Assembly: GCA_022820025.1 (NCBI GenBank)
Contig: JAJEGF010000035.1
Location: 1-64,000, forward strand
Reading direction: 5' to 3'
DNA length: 64,000 bases
DNA from: Chloroflexota bacterium
Lineage (GTDB): Bacteria; Chloroflexota; UBA11872
Numbering within the stretch: the stretch's first letter is position 1; each line of letters begins with the position of its first letter. The notes under the pieces were generated by a model. That model made no database searches, was not told the DNA's origin, and saw only the letters and a list, made by a program, of their open reading frames with translations. The position numbers and the translations under genes are program-made. Positions 29,607 through 39,619 of the stretch are shown here, piece by piece.

Positions 29607-29870
29607 GTGAAGCAACTCACGGTCCGAGGCTTCGACGACGAACTGAGCGACGCGATTCGGGGCCTCGCCAGGCGCGAGGGGATCTCGCTCAACAAGGCCG
29701 CCCTGCGGCTCCTCCGCAAGGGCGCCGGGCTGACCGACGGATCCGAGGGCCGCGCCAAGGTCGGTTCCTCACTGGACCACCTCTTCGGTTCATGGACTAA
29801 AGCCCAAGCTGACGAGTTGGACGCCGCACTCCGAGAATTCGACAAGATCGACGAGGAAATGTGGAAGTGA
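29607..29870 (+). CDS. RHH (FitA/VapB-like) antitoxin
   Basis: MKQLTVRGFDDELSDAIRGLARREGISLNKAALRLLRKGAG; overlaps the PIN gene. Confidence 0.88.
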   Translation: MKQLTVRGFDDELSDAIRGLARREGISLNKAALRLLRKGAGLTDGSEGRAKVGSSLDHLFGSWTKAQADELDAALREFDKIDEEMWK

Positions 29871-30265
29871 GGCTTCTGCTCGACTCAAATGCCTACTCCC
29901 TCTTCTTTCGTGGACACATGCAAGTCGGCGAGCTTGTGGCACGCGCCGACGAAATACTCCTTTCGGCAGTCGTGGTCGGCGAGTTGCTCGCTGCATTTCG
30001 AGACGGATCACGCTTCGAGCAGAACCTCGCGGAATTGCGCACCACCCTTGACAGCCCGCTTGTGACATTTGTCCCCGTTGGGACGGTCACGGCCGACCGC
30101 TATTCTCGGATCGTCGCTTCCCTACGAAAAAGAGGCCGTCCCATTCCGGCAAACGACGCGTGGATCGCGGCGCACGCGATGGAAACGGGCGCCGACCTGG
30201 TCTCGGCCGACCGGCACTTCGAGCACGTCGACGGCATTGCCTGGGTTCCGGTGTCGATCGACTGA
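29861..30265 (+). CDS. PIN-domain (VapC-type) toxin
   Basis: RLLLDSNAYSLFFRGHMQVGELVARADEILLSAVVVGELLAAFRDG...IPANDAWIAAHAMETGADLVSADRHFEHVDGI. Confidence 0.93.
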   Translation: MEVRLLLDSNAYSLFFRGHMQVGELVARADEILLSAVVVGELLAAFRDGSRFEQNLAELRTTLDSPLVTFVPVGTVTADRYSRIVASLRKRGRPIPANDAWIAAHAMETGADLVSADRHFEHVDGIAWVPVSID

Positions 30266-30401
30266 CACGACCGTTGGGTGATGGCCGGCAGCTCCGGCCG
30301 GCAGCCACGAGTCCTTCCCGAAGCCCGACACCTGACTGCCCGCGCTTTGGCCCGCGCTCGGGTGGGCCGGGCCCGCGGACTTCCGGGCGCCGCTTCGCCC
30401 T

Positions 30402-31352
30402 CTAGATTTCCCGGCCCTTTGCCGAGAGCACAATCATCTCGATGACTTCATGGCTTGAAATCGAGCCGATGAACGCGCCGGATTCCTTCTCGCGCACCGG
30501 AAGAACCGTGAGTGAATTGTCGGTCATTTGCTGCAGCGAATCCTCAATGTGTTCGTCCGAATCCGCATGCGGCGTGTTGTGCCTGAGCACCTGCTGCAGC
30601 GGCGTGCGCCCCCACTCGCTTCCGGGAAGGTACCGAAGCATGCTCAGCGATACGATCCCGGCCAAATCCCCGCCGTCCACGACCACAGAGTCGTGTTGCT
30701 CTGGTGTCAACCAGTGCTCGGCGAAGGCCGTAGCCGTGAGCGACTGGTCGGGATAGTGTCGCGACCGGTCCAGGATGTCCTGAACCCTGACGCCTGCCAG
30801 GGCGAAGCGGTCGAGCGACGGCGGGATCTGGCCTCGCGGCGTTTCGTCGACCGAGCGCTCGGCCCGCCGGACGGCGAAACTGATGCCCAACGGGGTCAAC
30901 AGGATGTACACAAACATCACGAGCACCAGCAACGAGAACAGGCCCTGGTCGATCGCACCCGTGTGAAGGAGGACGAGCAAGAGCGCGATTTCGGCCACAC
31001 CCTTGGCCACCAGGCCCGACGCGGTGGCCAGCGGCGCCTCCAGCCGAGTGACGAAGGCCCCAATGAAGGCGCCGGCAAACTTGCCGGCAACGGGTACCAC
31101 GGCCAGCGCCGTGCCGTTCGCGACGTTGAACAGGTTCCGGCAGTCCGCGTCCTGGGACTGCACGACCGCGGTCCCAATCAGGACCGCGACGCAGGCGGCA
31201 GAGACTGAACGCGCCCAGACGCCGAGAAACGCCGGGCGCTGGGACTCGTCCTTCGCCGGACGCGGCGTCGAGACGACCTTGCCGGTCTGTCGCAGTCCCG
31301 AGGCAAGGGATCCAGCCGGCTTGGAATCCGGCCGTGCCGGGTCTTCGTACAT
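30402..31352 (-). CDS. N-terminally truncated Na+/H+ exchanger-like membrane region with C-terminal CBS domains
   Basis: VAGKFAGAFIGAFVTRLEAPLATASGLVAKGVAEIALLLVLLHTGAIDQGLFSLLVLVMFVYILLTPLG resembles only the last helices of a CPA antiporter; then CBS-like pairs. Start uncertain. Confidence 0.7.
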   Translation of the reverse strand: MYEDPARPDSKPAGSLASGLRQTGKVVSTPRPAKDESQRPAFLGVWARSVSAACVAVLIGTAVVQSQDADCRNLFNVANGTALAVVPVAGKFAGAFIGAFVTRLEAPLATASGLVAKGVAEIALLLVLLHTGAIDQGLFSLLVLVMFVYILLTPLGISFAVRRAERSVDETPRGQIPPSLDRFALAGVRVQDILDRSRHYPDQSLTATAFAEHWLTPEQHDSVVVDGGDLAGIVSLSMLRYLPGSEWGRTPLQQVLRHNTPHADSDEHIEDSLQQMTDNSLTVLPVREKESGAFIGSISSHEVIEMIVLSAKGREI

Positions 31353-31407
31353 CGTTCCAGGCGATAATGTCTGTGTGTACCTTCGCGAATACCACCTAAG
31401 GCGAACT

Positions 31408-32049
31408 ATGCAATTCGATGTCGAGGAGCATCTCAGCGCCGTCGAACGCTCGGTGGCATTCCTCGATCGCGATGGACAGCCCGCAAGCGCCGTCATCCTT
31501 GCCCGCACCTACCCAACCACCGTCGAGGACCTCTGGGACGCCGTCACCAGCGCCGACCGGATTCCAAGCTGGTTCCTGCCGATCCGCGGCGATCTTGCAT
31601 TGGGCGGGAGCTATCAGTTGGAGGGCAACGCCGGCGGCACGATCACCGCGTGTCGACCGCCGTCCCACTACGCCATAACCTGGGAGTTTGGCGGCTTCGT
31701 GACGTGGGTGGATGTTCGAGTCTCGGACGATGGACCCGGCGGCGCCGGCCTCACCGTCACCCACACGGCCCACCTGTCCGAGCATTGGGACATCTACGGG
31801 CCTGGCGCGACCGGCGTCGGGTTTGAGATGGGACTGCTGGGGCTCGACATGCACCTTACGGACCCGGACCAGCCCAAGCCCAATCCGATGGAATTCGCCA
31901 TGTCGACGGACGGCAAGGCCCTGCTGTCCGGCAGCAGCCAGGCCTGGGGCGAGGCGGCGGTCGCCGCCGGAACCGACGCCACACAAGCCCGAGCCGCCGC
32001 GGCGCGCACCACCGCCTTTTACACCGGCGAAGACGTCGAACCTTCCTGA
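31408..32049 (+). CDS. SRPBCC/AHSA1-family protein
   Basis: ARTYPTTVEDLWDAVTSADRIPSWFLPIRGDLALGGSYQLEGNAGGTI...GLTVTHTAHLSE. Confidence 0.88.
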   Translation: MQFDVEEHLSAVERSVAFLDRDGQPASAVILARTYPTTVEDLWDAVTSADRIPSWFLPIRGDLALGGSYQLEGNAGGTITACRPPSHYAITWEFGGFVTWVDVRVSDDGPGGAGLTVTHTAHLSEHWDIYGPGATGVGFEMGLLGLDMHLTDPDQPKPNPMEFAMSTDGKALLSGSSQAWGEAAVAAGTDATQARAAAARTTAFYTGEDVEPS

Positions 32050-32093
32050 GCCAACACGCAACCCCAACCGTCGAGCCGCGAAAGGTGCACCCG

Positions 32094-32462
32094 ATGCGAA
32101 TCGTAATGCTCGTGCTGGCGATCCTGTACGCGGGCCTGGCCGCACTCACCGCGGCGGTCGGCTCATTCGCTGACGGCGGCGACATCTTTTCGCGGGTTGT
32201 GCTCGTTCTCCTCCATCCCCTGGCCGCGGTCGCCTTGTTGCTGCTGGTTCTCCGGACTGCGGCGTCCAGGCGAATCGTGCTTGCGATTGCCGTCCTGCTG
32301 CTGGCCACCGTCGCCGCTGACGCGGGGCTCGCCCTGGCGATTGTCAGCGGCAGAATGAAGGGCGACTGGGAACTCCCGCTGATCTTTGCCGCGGTCCCCA
32401 CCCTCGGATTCCTCTATGCGCTGTTCCTGGCCTTCAGGTCGGCCCGCGCCACGTCCAGCTAG
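32094..32462 (+). CDS. Small multi-TM membrane protein, unknown function
   Basis: Hydrophobic helices MLVLAILYAGLAALTAAVGS..., IVLAIAVLLLATVAADAGLALAIV; convergent with the next gene. Confidence 0.6.
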   Translation: MRIVMLVLAILYAGLAALTAAVGSFADGGDIFSRVVLVLLHPLAAVALLLLVLRTAASRRIVLAIAVLLLATVAADAGLALAIVSGRMKGDWELPLIFAAVPTLGFLYALFLAFRSARATSS

Positions 32463-33088
32463 CGCCGACGCGCGTACGCAAGGATTCCGCCCAGGATCAG
32501 GACCGCTCCGGCAACCGCAAGCAAAGCAAACCAGGGACTGGTCGCGGTTGTGACCGATGCCTGCTCAGCCCGCGGCCCCGTCGTCCCGGGAAGCGGAGCC
32601 CGACCCTCGGCCAAGGCCTCGAGATCAGCTTGTGCCTCTGCAAGCGGGGCCGTTCGGCTGCAGATGGTGGCGCTAAAGCTCGAACTGTCAGCCGGGCTGA
32701 TGTGCGCATAGACGATGTAGCGCTCGCCCTCGGAAAACCTGAATCCGCAACTCCCGCCGGTTGGTGGCGTTGTGACGTAGGTGCGCTCGTGCACCGCACC
32801 CTTCCACACCGTGCTCACGTCAAAACCAACGGTTGTGTGGTCGCCCGGCTTGTACGGCGTCACGTTCGGATCGAAGGAATGTCGAATGGAGACGACGGTT
32901 CCCGCGAAGACCGCCTCGGACTTTTCCAGCTCTTCGGCCGGCAGACCGGGTACCGCGCACTTGCACGCGCGAACATCGGCGACATTCACCTGGAACCAGA
33001 CGAGGCTTGCGGCAAGCGCCAGGAGAGCAAGGCGCCACGGCAGGGCCGTGAGTTCCACGCCGGCGCGCCTGTTTCTCACTGACCGCAT
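32459..33088 (-). CDS. Secreted membrane-anchored TIMP/NTR-like Cys protein
   Basis: ADVRACKCAVPGLPAEELEKSEAVFAGTVVSI...GSCGFRFSEGERYIVYAH...ICSRTAPLAEAQADLEAL, C-terminal TM FALLAVAGAVLILGGILAYARRR. Confidence 0.7.
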   Translation of the reverse strand: MRSVRNRRAGVELTALPWRLALLALAASLVWFQVNVADVRACKCAVPGLPAEELEKSEAVFAGTVVSIRHSFDPNVTPYKPGDHTTVGFDVSTVWKGAVHERTYVTTPPTGGSCGFRFSEGERYIVYAHISPADSSSFSATICSRTAPLAEAQADLEALAEGRAPLPGTTGPRAEQASVTTATSPWFALLAVAGAVLILGGILAYARRR

Positions 33089-33145
33089 GACTAACTCTCT
33101 TTCCGTGGCTTCACGCCGAGCGAATGCACTCCGGTCAGCCAGCGC

Positions 33146-33811
33146 CTAGGAGACAGTCCACGTACTCGCATAGGCCTCCAAGCGCAGCTTACGAGCAACC
33201 GCCAGCGAGGCCTTGTTTGACCACGACGTGCTGTAGAGCGGCGTCAGACCCGTGGCGCGCACCGCCCGCGCCCAGGCTGCCGTGACCCGCGGAGCCAGCC
33301 CGCGTCCACGAAACGCCGCCGCCGTCTCCACTCCGGCCTCGGCCGTCGCGTCGGACCGCCGCGCGCTGAAGCACACGCTCACCACCTGCCCGTCGACGAG
33401 AACGCCAACGATCGGCTCGCACGCCGGGAGTTCGCCTGCCGTCCATCCGGAAAAGTGATGGTCCAACGACTCCACAGCATTGATCAGCACGGCGTCCGCG
33501 GGCTGAGCAATCGACGTCGGAAACTCGAACGATGGACCCGCATCCACCGTTCCGGCAACCAGCGCCGTGTAGCGATCGGCGTGCATGGGCGCGACGCGAA
33601 CGTCCGCCGTTGGCTGCTCCTCCCGCGCGAGCCGCTCAAGCTCCCGCGCCACATCCGGCGCGACATCGGACCGCACCGCCCACGCGCAACTCGCCTGTCC
33701 GCGGATGAGCGCGAACAGCGGACCAGGACTCGGCTCGGCCTCCCGAGTACCACGAATGCGTTCGTCGTCAAGCAGGTACAACGTCTCCAATTGGAGGCGA
33801 GGCGTGCTCAC
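33146..33811 (-). CDS. GNAT-family N-acetyltransferase
   Basis: GTG start VSTPRLQLETLYLLDDERIR; C-terminal AGVETAAAFRGRGLAPRVTAAWARAVRATGLTPLYSTSWSNKASLAVARKL. Confidence 0.8.
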   Translation of the reverse strand: MSTPRLQLETLYLLDDERIRGTREAEPSPGPLFALIRGQASCAWAVRSDVAPDVARELERLAREEQPTADVRVAPMHADRYTALVAGTVDAGPSFEFPTSIAQPADAVLINAVESLDHHFSGWTAGELPACEPIVGVLVDGQVVSVCFSARRSDATAEAGVETAAAFRGRGLAPRVTAAWARAVRATGLTPLYSTSWSNKASLAVARKLRLEAYASTWTVS

Positions 33812-33893
33812 CGCGACGTCCCGGCCAGCTCGACCGGCGCGTCCGGGTCCAGGTTCGGCGTCGAACAACGACCCGGTCGGGATGGTTGGGGCC

Positions 33894-35330
33894 TCAGCCG
33901 ACGACGGGCCACTCGGGCGCCAGATCAAGACCCAGCCGCTTCGCGCGCACGGCCACCGATTCGGACACGGCCTGGAGAACCTCGGCCTCATCCAGTCGGG
34001 TCGAGCGCCCCCCGCTGAACACCAGGTCGCCATTAACCAGAACCGTGTCCACGCTTCCGCTCCGTAGTGTCAATGCCAGCCGATGGATGGGATTGTTGTC
34101 GGGATGTGCCTCCGCCGACCCCGCGGATCTCACCACCACGTCCGCGCGCTTGCCCGGCGCCAGGCTTCCCAGCTCTGCTTGCAGTCCCGCGGCCGCGGCG
34201 GCGTTGATCGTCTGCATCTCCAGGAGCGCACCCGGCGAAATCGAGTCGCGATAGGTCTGAGCCTCGAAGTGCGCCGCCAGCATCGTCTCGCCCGGCGTGC
34301 AGTCAAATGCGCCGTCGGATCCCAGCGACACGCGCACGCCTCGCCGCGCCCGCTCCGCCATCCTGAAGCGCATGCGTCCGCCGATTCCCAGCGAGAAGAA
34401 CGCCGTCGGGCACCACACGATCTGGCATCCCGACTCGTGGACCGCCGCTTCGTCGGTCTCGTCCAGCGCATTCGCGTGCACCACAACCGTGTGCTCGTCC
34501 AGCACGCCCAGTTCGTGCAGGTGCGCCACCTGGCTGGCGCCGTTCAGGGCCCGATAGATCTCCGCCTCCTCGGGCACATATCCCGCGTGCAGGTGCAGTG
34601 GTACGTCGTTCTCGCGGGCGCAGGCATGCGCCGCCTGCAACAATTCAGGCGAGCCCGTCCCCACCCCATAGACGAAGACGTACCCGCGGACCCGTGCCTC
34701 GGCATCGTGGTTTCGGTGCAACTCCGCGTCGAGTTGCCGGAGGCACCGCACACGATCGACCGGCGCCCGAGCCATCAGGCTCCGACTCTCCAGCGCCGGC
34801 ATTGCCTCAAAACACTCGCGCCGGTCCCAGAGATACAGCGGGGCCAACAGTGCTCGCAGCCCCACCCGCTCAACCGCCGCCGCGGCGGCGTCAGTCGAAA
34901 ACAACGAACCCGGCTCAATGAACATCGTGAAGCCGCACCGCAGCATCTCCAGGCCGGCCATGGCCGTGGCCGCGGCTTCGTCGATCTCGGTTACCCCCGC
35001 CTTCCAATCGGCGAATTTGATCGTCGACGAGCCGGTGTCGTGAATGTTCCCGAACACCCCCCGACAGGACGTATGCACGATGTGGTTGTGGGCGTCAATC
35101 AAGCCCGGATGCACGATTCCCCCGCGGGCATCCAGGGTCTTCCGAGCCTCGAAACGATCTCGCAGATCGGCATCGGCGCCAACCGCCACGATCCGCGAGC
35201 CCGCAATCGCCACGGCCCCGGGCCGATAGATCGAGCGCAGCGAATCCATCGAAACGACCTGCCCGTTGCGAATCAGCAAGTCGCACGGGCGTCGGCCCAC
35301 GCCGGCCGGCTCCGACCTCGAACGCGTCAT
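33894..35330 (-). CDS. Amidohydrolase family protein (cytosine deaminase/TRZ-like)
   Basis: LLIRNGQVVSMDSLRSIYRPGAVAIAGSRIVAVG...GGIVHPGLIDAHNHIVHTS...VSLGSDGAFDCTPGETM. Confidence 0.93.
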   Translation of the reverse strand: MTRSRSEPAGVGRRPCDLLIRNGQVVSMDSLRSIYRPGAVAIAGSRIVAVGADADLRDRFEARKTLDARGGIVHPGLIDAHNHIVHTSCRGVFGNIHDTGSSTIKFADWKAGVTEIDEAAATAMAGLEMLRCGFTMFIEPGSLFSTDAAAAAVERVGLRALLAPLYLWDRRECFEAMPALESRSLMARAPVDRVRCLRQLDAELHRNHDAEARVRGYVFVYGVGTGSPELLQAAHACARENDVPLHLHAGYVPEEAEIYRALNGASQVAHLHELGVLDEHTVVVHANALDETDEAAVHESGCQIVWCPTAFFSLGIGGRMRFRMAERARRGVRVSLGSDGAFDCTPGETMLAAHFEAQTYRDSISPGALLEMQTINAAAAAGLQAELGSLAPGKRADVVVRSAGSAEAHPDNNPIHRLALTLRSGSVDTVLVNGDLVFSGGRSTRLDEAEVLQAVSESVAVRAKRLGLDLAPEWPVVG

Positions 35331-35348
35331 TCCACAGATCGGAAGGGG

Positions 35349-35792
35349 CTAGTCCTGCCCCATTGCGGCCAGCCGCTTCGACATCTCATCCATGTCTACG
35401 TCCTCGATGTGGCTGGCGATCGACCAGGTGTTGCCCGACGGATCCACCACGCGGGCAATCCGGTCGCCGTAAAACTGATCGGACGGCTCGTCCTTGGCGG
35501 TCGCGCCCGCCGCGACGGCCTGGGCGTAGACGGCGTCGACAGCCTCCACGTAGAGATGCATCTGCGAGTTGGTGACCGGAAAGTCCGGCGGCGCCGGATC
35601 GGACAGCATGACCACCGAGCCTCCAATGTCCACTTCGGCGTGGCCGATCAGGCCCTCCCCCATCGGAATGCGCGTCCGCTCGACCGCTCCGAAGGCACGC
35701 GCAAGAAAGTCCAGATACCCGGCCGCTTCCTCAACGATCAGGTACGGCGTCACCGCCGCATATCCGTCTGGAATCGGTTTTACCTCAGTCAT
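35349..35792 (-). CDS. VOC-family (glyoxalase/PhnB-like) protein
   Basis: AVTPYLIVEEAAGYLDFLARAFGAVERTRIPMGEGLIGHAEVDIGGSVVMLSDPAP. Confidence 0.92.
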   Translation of the reverse strand: MTEVKPIPDGYAAVTPYLIVEEAAGYLDFLARAFGAVERTRIPMGEGLIGHAEVDIGGSVVMLSDPAPPDFPVTNSQMHLYVEAVDAVYAQAVAAGATAKDEPSDQFYGDRIARVVDPSGNTWSIASHIEDVDMDEMSKRLAAMGQD

Positions 35793-35982
35793 CGGGGCTC
35801 CTCTCCGGCTGGTGGTCACGTCGTGGCTGTCGACCGTGCGGCCTCCGACGTCCGCCAGGGACGGCGGTCCATGACCTCAGATGCCGGCTGCTCGTCATCC
35901 ATCATGCCCGCTGCAGCCCCATCGTGATTGACGTGGCAGACTCGTCCTTCTACGGTGTCTGCCCGTCCCTTGCGGTGATTCA

Positions 35983-36876
35983 GTGACAGATCCGAGCGCG
36001 ATTCGAGATAGTTCCGGCATTCCCATCCCCACGGTCGGGATCCCTCGGGAGATTCTGCAGAAGGTAGAGCGTGGCGACCGTCGACAGATCATCAGTGACT
36101 CGTATCCGTACCCCACCAAGATGCCTCGGCGCGCCTACGAGAGTCAGAAGGCCGAGCTTCAGGTCGAGCTGCTGAAGTTACAGAACTGGGTCAAGGAGTC
36201 CGGGCAGCGCATCGTCATGCTGTTTGAGGGGCGTGATGCCGCCGGCAAAGGCGGAACCATCAAGCGCTTCATGGAGCACCTCAACCCTCGCGGCGCTACC
36301 GTTGTGGCGCTGCCCGCCCCTACCGAACGAGAGCGCGGCCAGTGGTACTTCCAGCGCTACGTGCAGCACCTGCCAACCAAGGGCGAGATAGTCTTCTTCG
36401 ACCGCTCCTGGTACAACCGCGCGGTGGTCGAGCCGGTCATGGGGTTCTGCACCCCGGCGGAGACGGTGCGCTTCCTCCGCGACACGGTCATGTTCGAAGA
36501 AATGTTGGTAAATGAAGGCCTGCGGCTCTTCAAGTTCTGGTTCTCGGTCACCCAGGAGGAGCAACTCCGGCGTGTCATGTCCCGCGCCCGAGACACCCTC
36601 AAGCAGTGGAAGCTCAGCGACGTGGACCGGCGGTCACTCCCGCTCTGGGATGAGTTCACCGAGGCCAAGAAGCTCATGTTCGCGGCCACCGATACCAAGG
36701 CCTCCCCCTGGGTGGTCGTCAAGTCCGACGACAAGAAGCGCGCCCGCCTGAACTGCATGAGCTTCGTGCTGCGCAGCTTCGACTACGATCCCAATGTCAG
36801 CCTGCGCGTACCACGGCCCGATCCCAAGCTCATCGGGCCGGCCAAGAATCTCTACGCCGAGGACGAAGTCTGGTAA
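35983..36876 (+). CDS. ppk2: Polyphosphate kinase 2
   Basis: RIVMLFEGRDAAGKGGTIKRFMEHLNPRGATVVALPAPTERERGQWYFQRYVQHLPTKGEIVFFDRSWYNRAVVEPVMGF (PPK2 Walker A/B). Confidence 0.97.
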   Translation: MTDPSAIRDSSGIPIPTVGIPREILQKVERGDRRQIISDSYPYPTKMPRRAYESQKAELQVELLKLQNWVKESGQRIVMLFEGRDAAGKGGTIKRFMEHLNPRGATVVALPAPTERERGQWYFQRYVQHLPTKGEIVFFDRSWYNRAVVEPVMGFCTPAETVRFLRDTVMFEEMLVNEGLRLFKFWFSVTQEEQLRRVMSRARDTLKQWKLSDVDRRSLPLWDEFTEAKKLMFAATDTKASPWVVVKSDDKKRARLNCMSFVLRSFDYDPNVSLRVPRPDPKLIGPAKNLYAEDEVW

Positions 36877-37141
36877 CTGTCCGGCACGCAAGCGACCGGA
36901 GGAACGGACCACTTGCGGCACTTCCGCGATACCAGAGTAAACGCAATTTCGTGGAAGGCGTATGCTAGGGGCCGGCAGATTGCCGGGCGGAGCTGTGAGG
37001 CGGTTGCGTCGTGACCGCCGCCGTCTCGGCCGCGACGAAAGACAGAGTTATGGCGCCTAGCTCTGCATCAACATCAGTTAAGTTGACGATTACGCCGACG
37101 GATTCCCGCGCCGGTCTCGGCCCCGCTGATCGCCGCCCGGC

Positions 37142-39619
37142 ATGAACCAGGTACTCACCAGGTTCAGTTCGCTCGTCACGGCCCGCCCGTGGATCACCCT
37201 TCTCGTCATCTTCATCGTCACGATAGCCCTCGGCGCCGGCGGCGCGGTGCGCGCACCGCTTCCTTCCACGGCGGAGACGCTGCCTGACAACAGCCCCATC
37301 GCCGACGCCATGGACGAGATCAATGAACTCTTCGGCGACCACGGCGAGGTCAGCGCCGTCACCCTCCTGTTCCGCGGCGACGCGCTCACGCCTGCCGGGC
37401 TGTCCCAGATGGATGCCCTCCTGAATGACGTTATCGGCGACCCGGGTGTGCAACAGCTGCTGGCCCCCGAAAACCCGGTGTTCTCGCCCGCCACGCTGAT
37501 CAAGTTCGCGCTTCAGGTCGAGAGCCTGGAGGCCGTTACGCAGGCTCAGATCGACGCGGTACGCGTACTTCCGGAAGTCCAACCGCTGCTTGCCCTGATG
37601 ACTGGAACGGATACGGACGGCACGAAGATTGCGATCGGCAACGTTCGCCTCCTCGACACCGGCGACGAGCGAATTGCGGACGCCGAGCGGACGGTCAACG
37701 AATTTGCGGCCGCGTCAGCCGGACCGCTGCAGGCAACCAGCGTCTCGTTCTACGTCATTGAGGACGCCTACAAGGCGGGCATCGAGGAAGGCATGCTGCC
37801 GCTGATCGGCGTGGCGTTCCTGCTCATTGCGTTGCTGCTGCTCCTCTTCACGCGCGCGTTGTCGGACATGTGGCTGACGCTCGCCGGCCTCCTGACCTCC
37901 ATCATCTGGATTATCGGCGCGGAAGGCTGGCTCGGCCCGAACGCGCTGGGCCTCATCGGCCCGCCCAACTCGCTGACCTCGCTCGTCCCGATCATCGTGA
38001 TCGGGCTCACGGTTGACTATGCGATTCAGACCATTTCGCATTACCGCGAGCAGCGCGTCGAGGGACAGGACGTGCTCACGGCCATTCGCCGAGGTCTGAG
38101 CCACGTCACCGTTCCGCTGGTCCTGGCCGCTGTCACCACCATCGTGGGCATGCTGGCCAGCCTGTTCTCGCCCATTGGCATCGTTCGCGACTTTGGCGTC
38201 GTCGCCGGCATGGGCGTCGGCATGAGCCTGATCGTCATGCTCACGCTGGTCCCGGCCAGTCGGGTCATCATCGACCGGCGGCGCGAGGCCCGCGGCAAGC
38301 TGAAGCCCGCTCGTCCGATCGTCAACGCGTTGCCGGGCATCCAGGGATTGGCCGGGGTGATCGGTCGCAGCGTGACCCGCTGGCCCCTGCCGTACATTCT
38401 CGTCGTGCTCGCGATCACCGTGGCGCTCGGGATTTCGGTCCGGGGTCTCAAGTCGGAATTCAGCATCAAGGACATCCTCCCGAGGGGCGGAGCGGTGCAC
38501 GCGGACATGGACACCCTTGAGGCGGCCGTCGGTTGCTCGGCCGAGGTGACCAGCGTGCTCATCAAGGCCGAGGCGACGCAGACGCGCACCCTGCTCAACG
38601 TGCAGGACCTCACGAACGCTTTTGCCGACGAGACCCGGCGTCCGCCAACCGCGGCTGGTCCCATCCAGGCGTCATACGAATTGCTGGTGCGTGACTGGAC
38701 CACGCAGAGCGGCCAGCCCGGCGACAAGTACGATCCCGAGATCGCGGCCCTGTTCCGCGAGGCATCGGCGGGGGTGCGGCTCGATCCGCAGCTGATGCAG
38801 GAAGTGCTCGACCGGATCGAGGCCAGGGACCCCGCGCTTTCACGCCTGCTCGTCAACAACCCGCAGGGCATTGACACCATGCTGCTCCAGTTCCAGAGCT
38901 ACGGCGGCGATACCCAGGCGACCAAGGTGCTCCAGCAGGAACTCGAGGAGCTGTGGGCCGGCGACGACAACGCAATTACGGCGACGTCGCAGAGCATCAT
39001 CTCGATCACCGTCACCGACTCGATCACGGCGCGCCAGACCGAGGCCATCGCAACCACGGTCGCCGCGGCGTTGACGGTCCTGGCCATCTTCTTCTGGCTG
39101 ACGCTACGGCAGCCGGCGTTGGCGATCGTTGCCGTCGGTCCCATCGTGCTGGTCCTCATCTGTGTCCTCGGCACGATGGCGCTGCTTGGGATCCCCTACA
39201 CGATCATCACGTCAATCATTACCGCCCTCTCGATTGGTATCGGCGTGGACTACACCATCCACGTGATCCATAGATATCGGGAGGAGTTCGCCCGCCTGCG
39301 CAACCCGGAGGAAGCGGCCGTACGGACGCTCGCGACCACCGGGTCGGCCCTGTTGGGCTCCGCCATGACCACCGCGCTCGGCCTGGGCGTGCTGGCGGCA
39401 TCGCCATTGGCCGGGTCGCAGCAGTTCGGCATCACCGCGGCCATCACGATCGCCTACTCGCTCATCGTCGCCGTCGTCTTGGTGCCGCCGGCGATGACCA
39501 TCTGGGGCGCCTACCAGAACATGCGCCTGCGCTCCATGGTGGAGCGCGAGTGGTCTGACCTCGATATCGCGATCGACGACGTGTACCGGCGCCACGAAGA
39601 GGAACAGGCGCAGTCCTGA
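37142..39619 (+). CDS. MMPL/RND-superfamily (HAE3-like) exporter
   Basis: 825 aa with two internal-repeat TM blocks (GLTVDYAIQTISHYREQR; GIGVDYTIHVIHRYREEF), as in MMPL/HAE3 proteins. Confidence 0.93.
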   Translation: MNQVLTRFSSLVTARPWITLLVIFIVTIALGAGGAVRAPLPSTAETLPDNSPIADAMDEINELFGDHGEVSAVTLLFRGDALTPAGLSQMDALLNDVIGDPGVQQLLAPENPVFSPATLIKFALQVESLEAVTQAQIDAVRVLPEVQPLLALMTGTDTDGTKIAIGNVRLLDTGDERIADAERTVNEFAAASAGPLQATSVSFYVIEDAYKAGIEEGMLPLIGVAFLLIALLLLLFTRALSDMWLTLAGLLTSIIWIIGAEGWLGPNALGLIGPPNSLTSLVPIIVIGLTVDYAIQTISHYREQRVEGQDVLTAIRRGLSHVTVPLVLAAVTTIVGMLASLFSPIGIVRDFGVVAGMGVGMSLIVMLTLVPASRVIIDRRREARGKLKPARPIVNALPGIQGLAGVIGRSVTRWPLPYILVVLAITVALGISVRGLKSEFSIKDILPRGGAVHADMDTLEAAVGCSAEVTSVLIKAEATQTRTLLNVQDLTNAFADETRRPPTAAGPIQASYELLVRDWTTQSGQPGDKYDPEIAALFREASAGVRLDPQLMQEVLDRIEARDPALSRLLVNNPQGIDTMLLQFQSYGGDTQATKVLQQELEELWAGDDNAITATSQSIISITVTDSITARQTEAIATTVAAALTVLAIFFWLTLRQPALAIVAVGPIVLVLICVLGTMALLGIPYTIITSIITALSIGIGVDYTIHVIHRYREEFARLRNPEEAAVRTLATTGSALLGSAMTTALGLGVLAASPLAGSQQFGITAAITIAYSLIVAVVLVPPAMTIWGAYQNMRLRSMVEREWSDLDIAIDDVYRRHEEEQAQS

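Noticed and set aside
32459-32640. LPGTTG near the C-terminus as a sortase motif
   Set aside because: Does not match LPxTG, and no sortase is present in the window.
34083-35927. 614-aa plus-strand ORF
   Set aside because: Shadow frame opposite the TRZ-like amidohydrolase and VOC genes, which have clear motifs.
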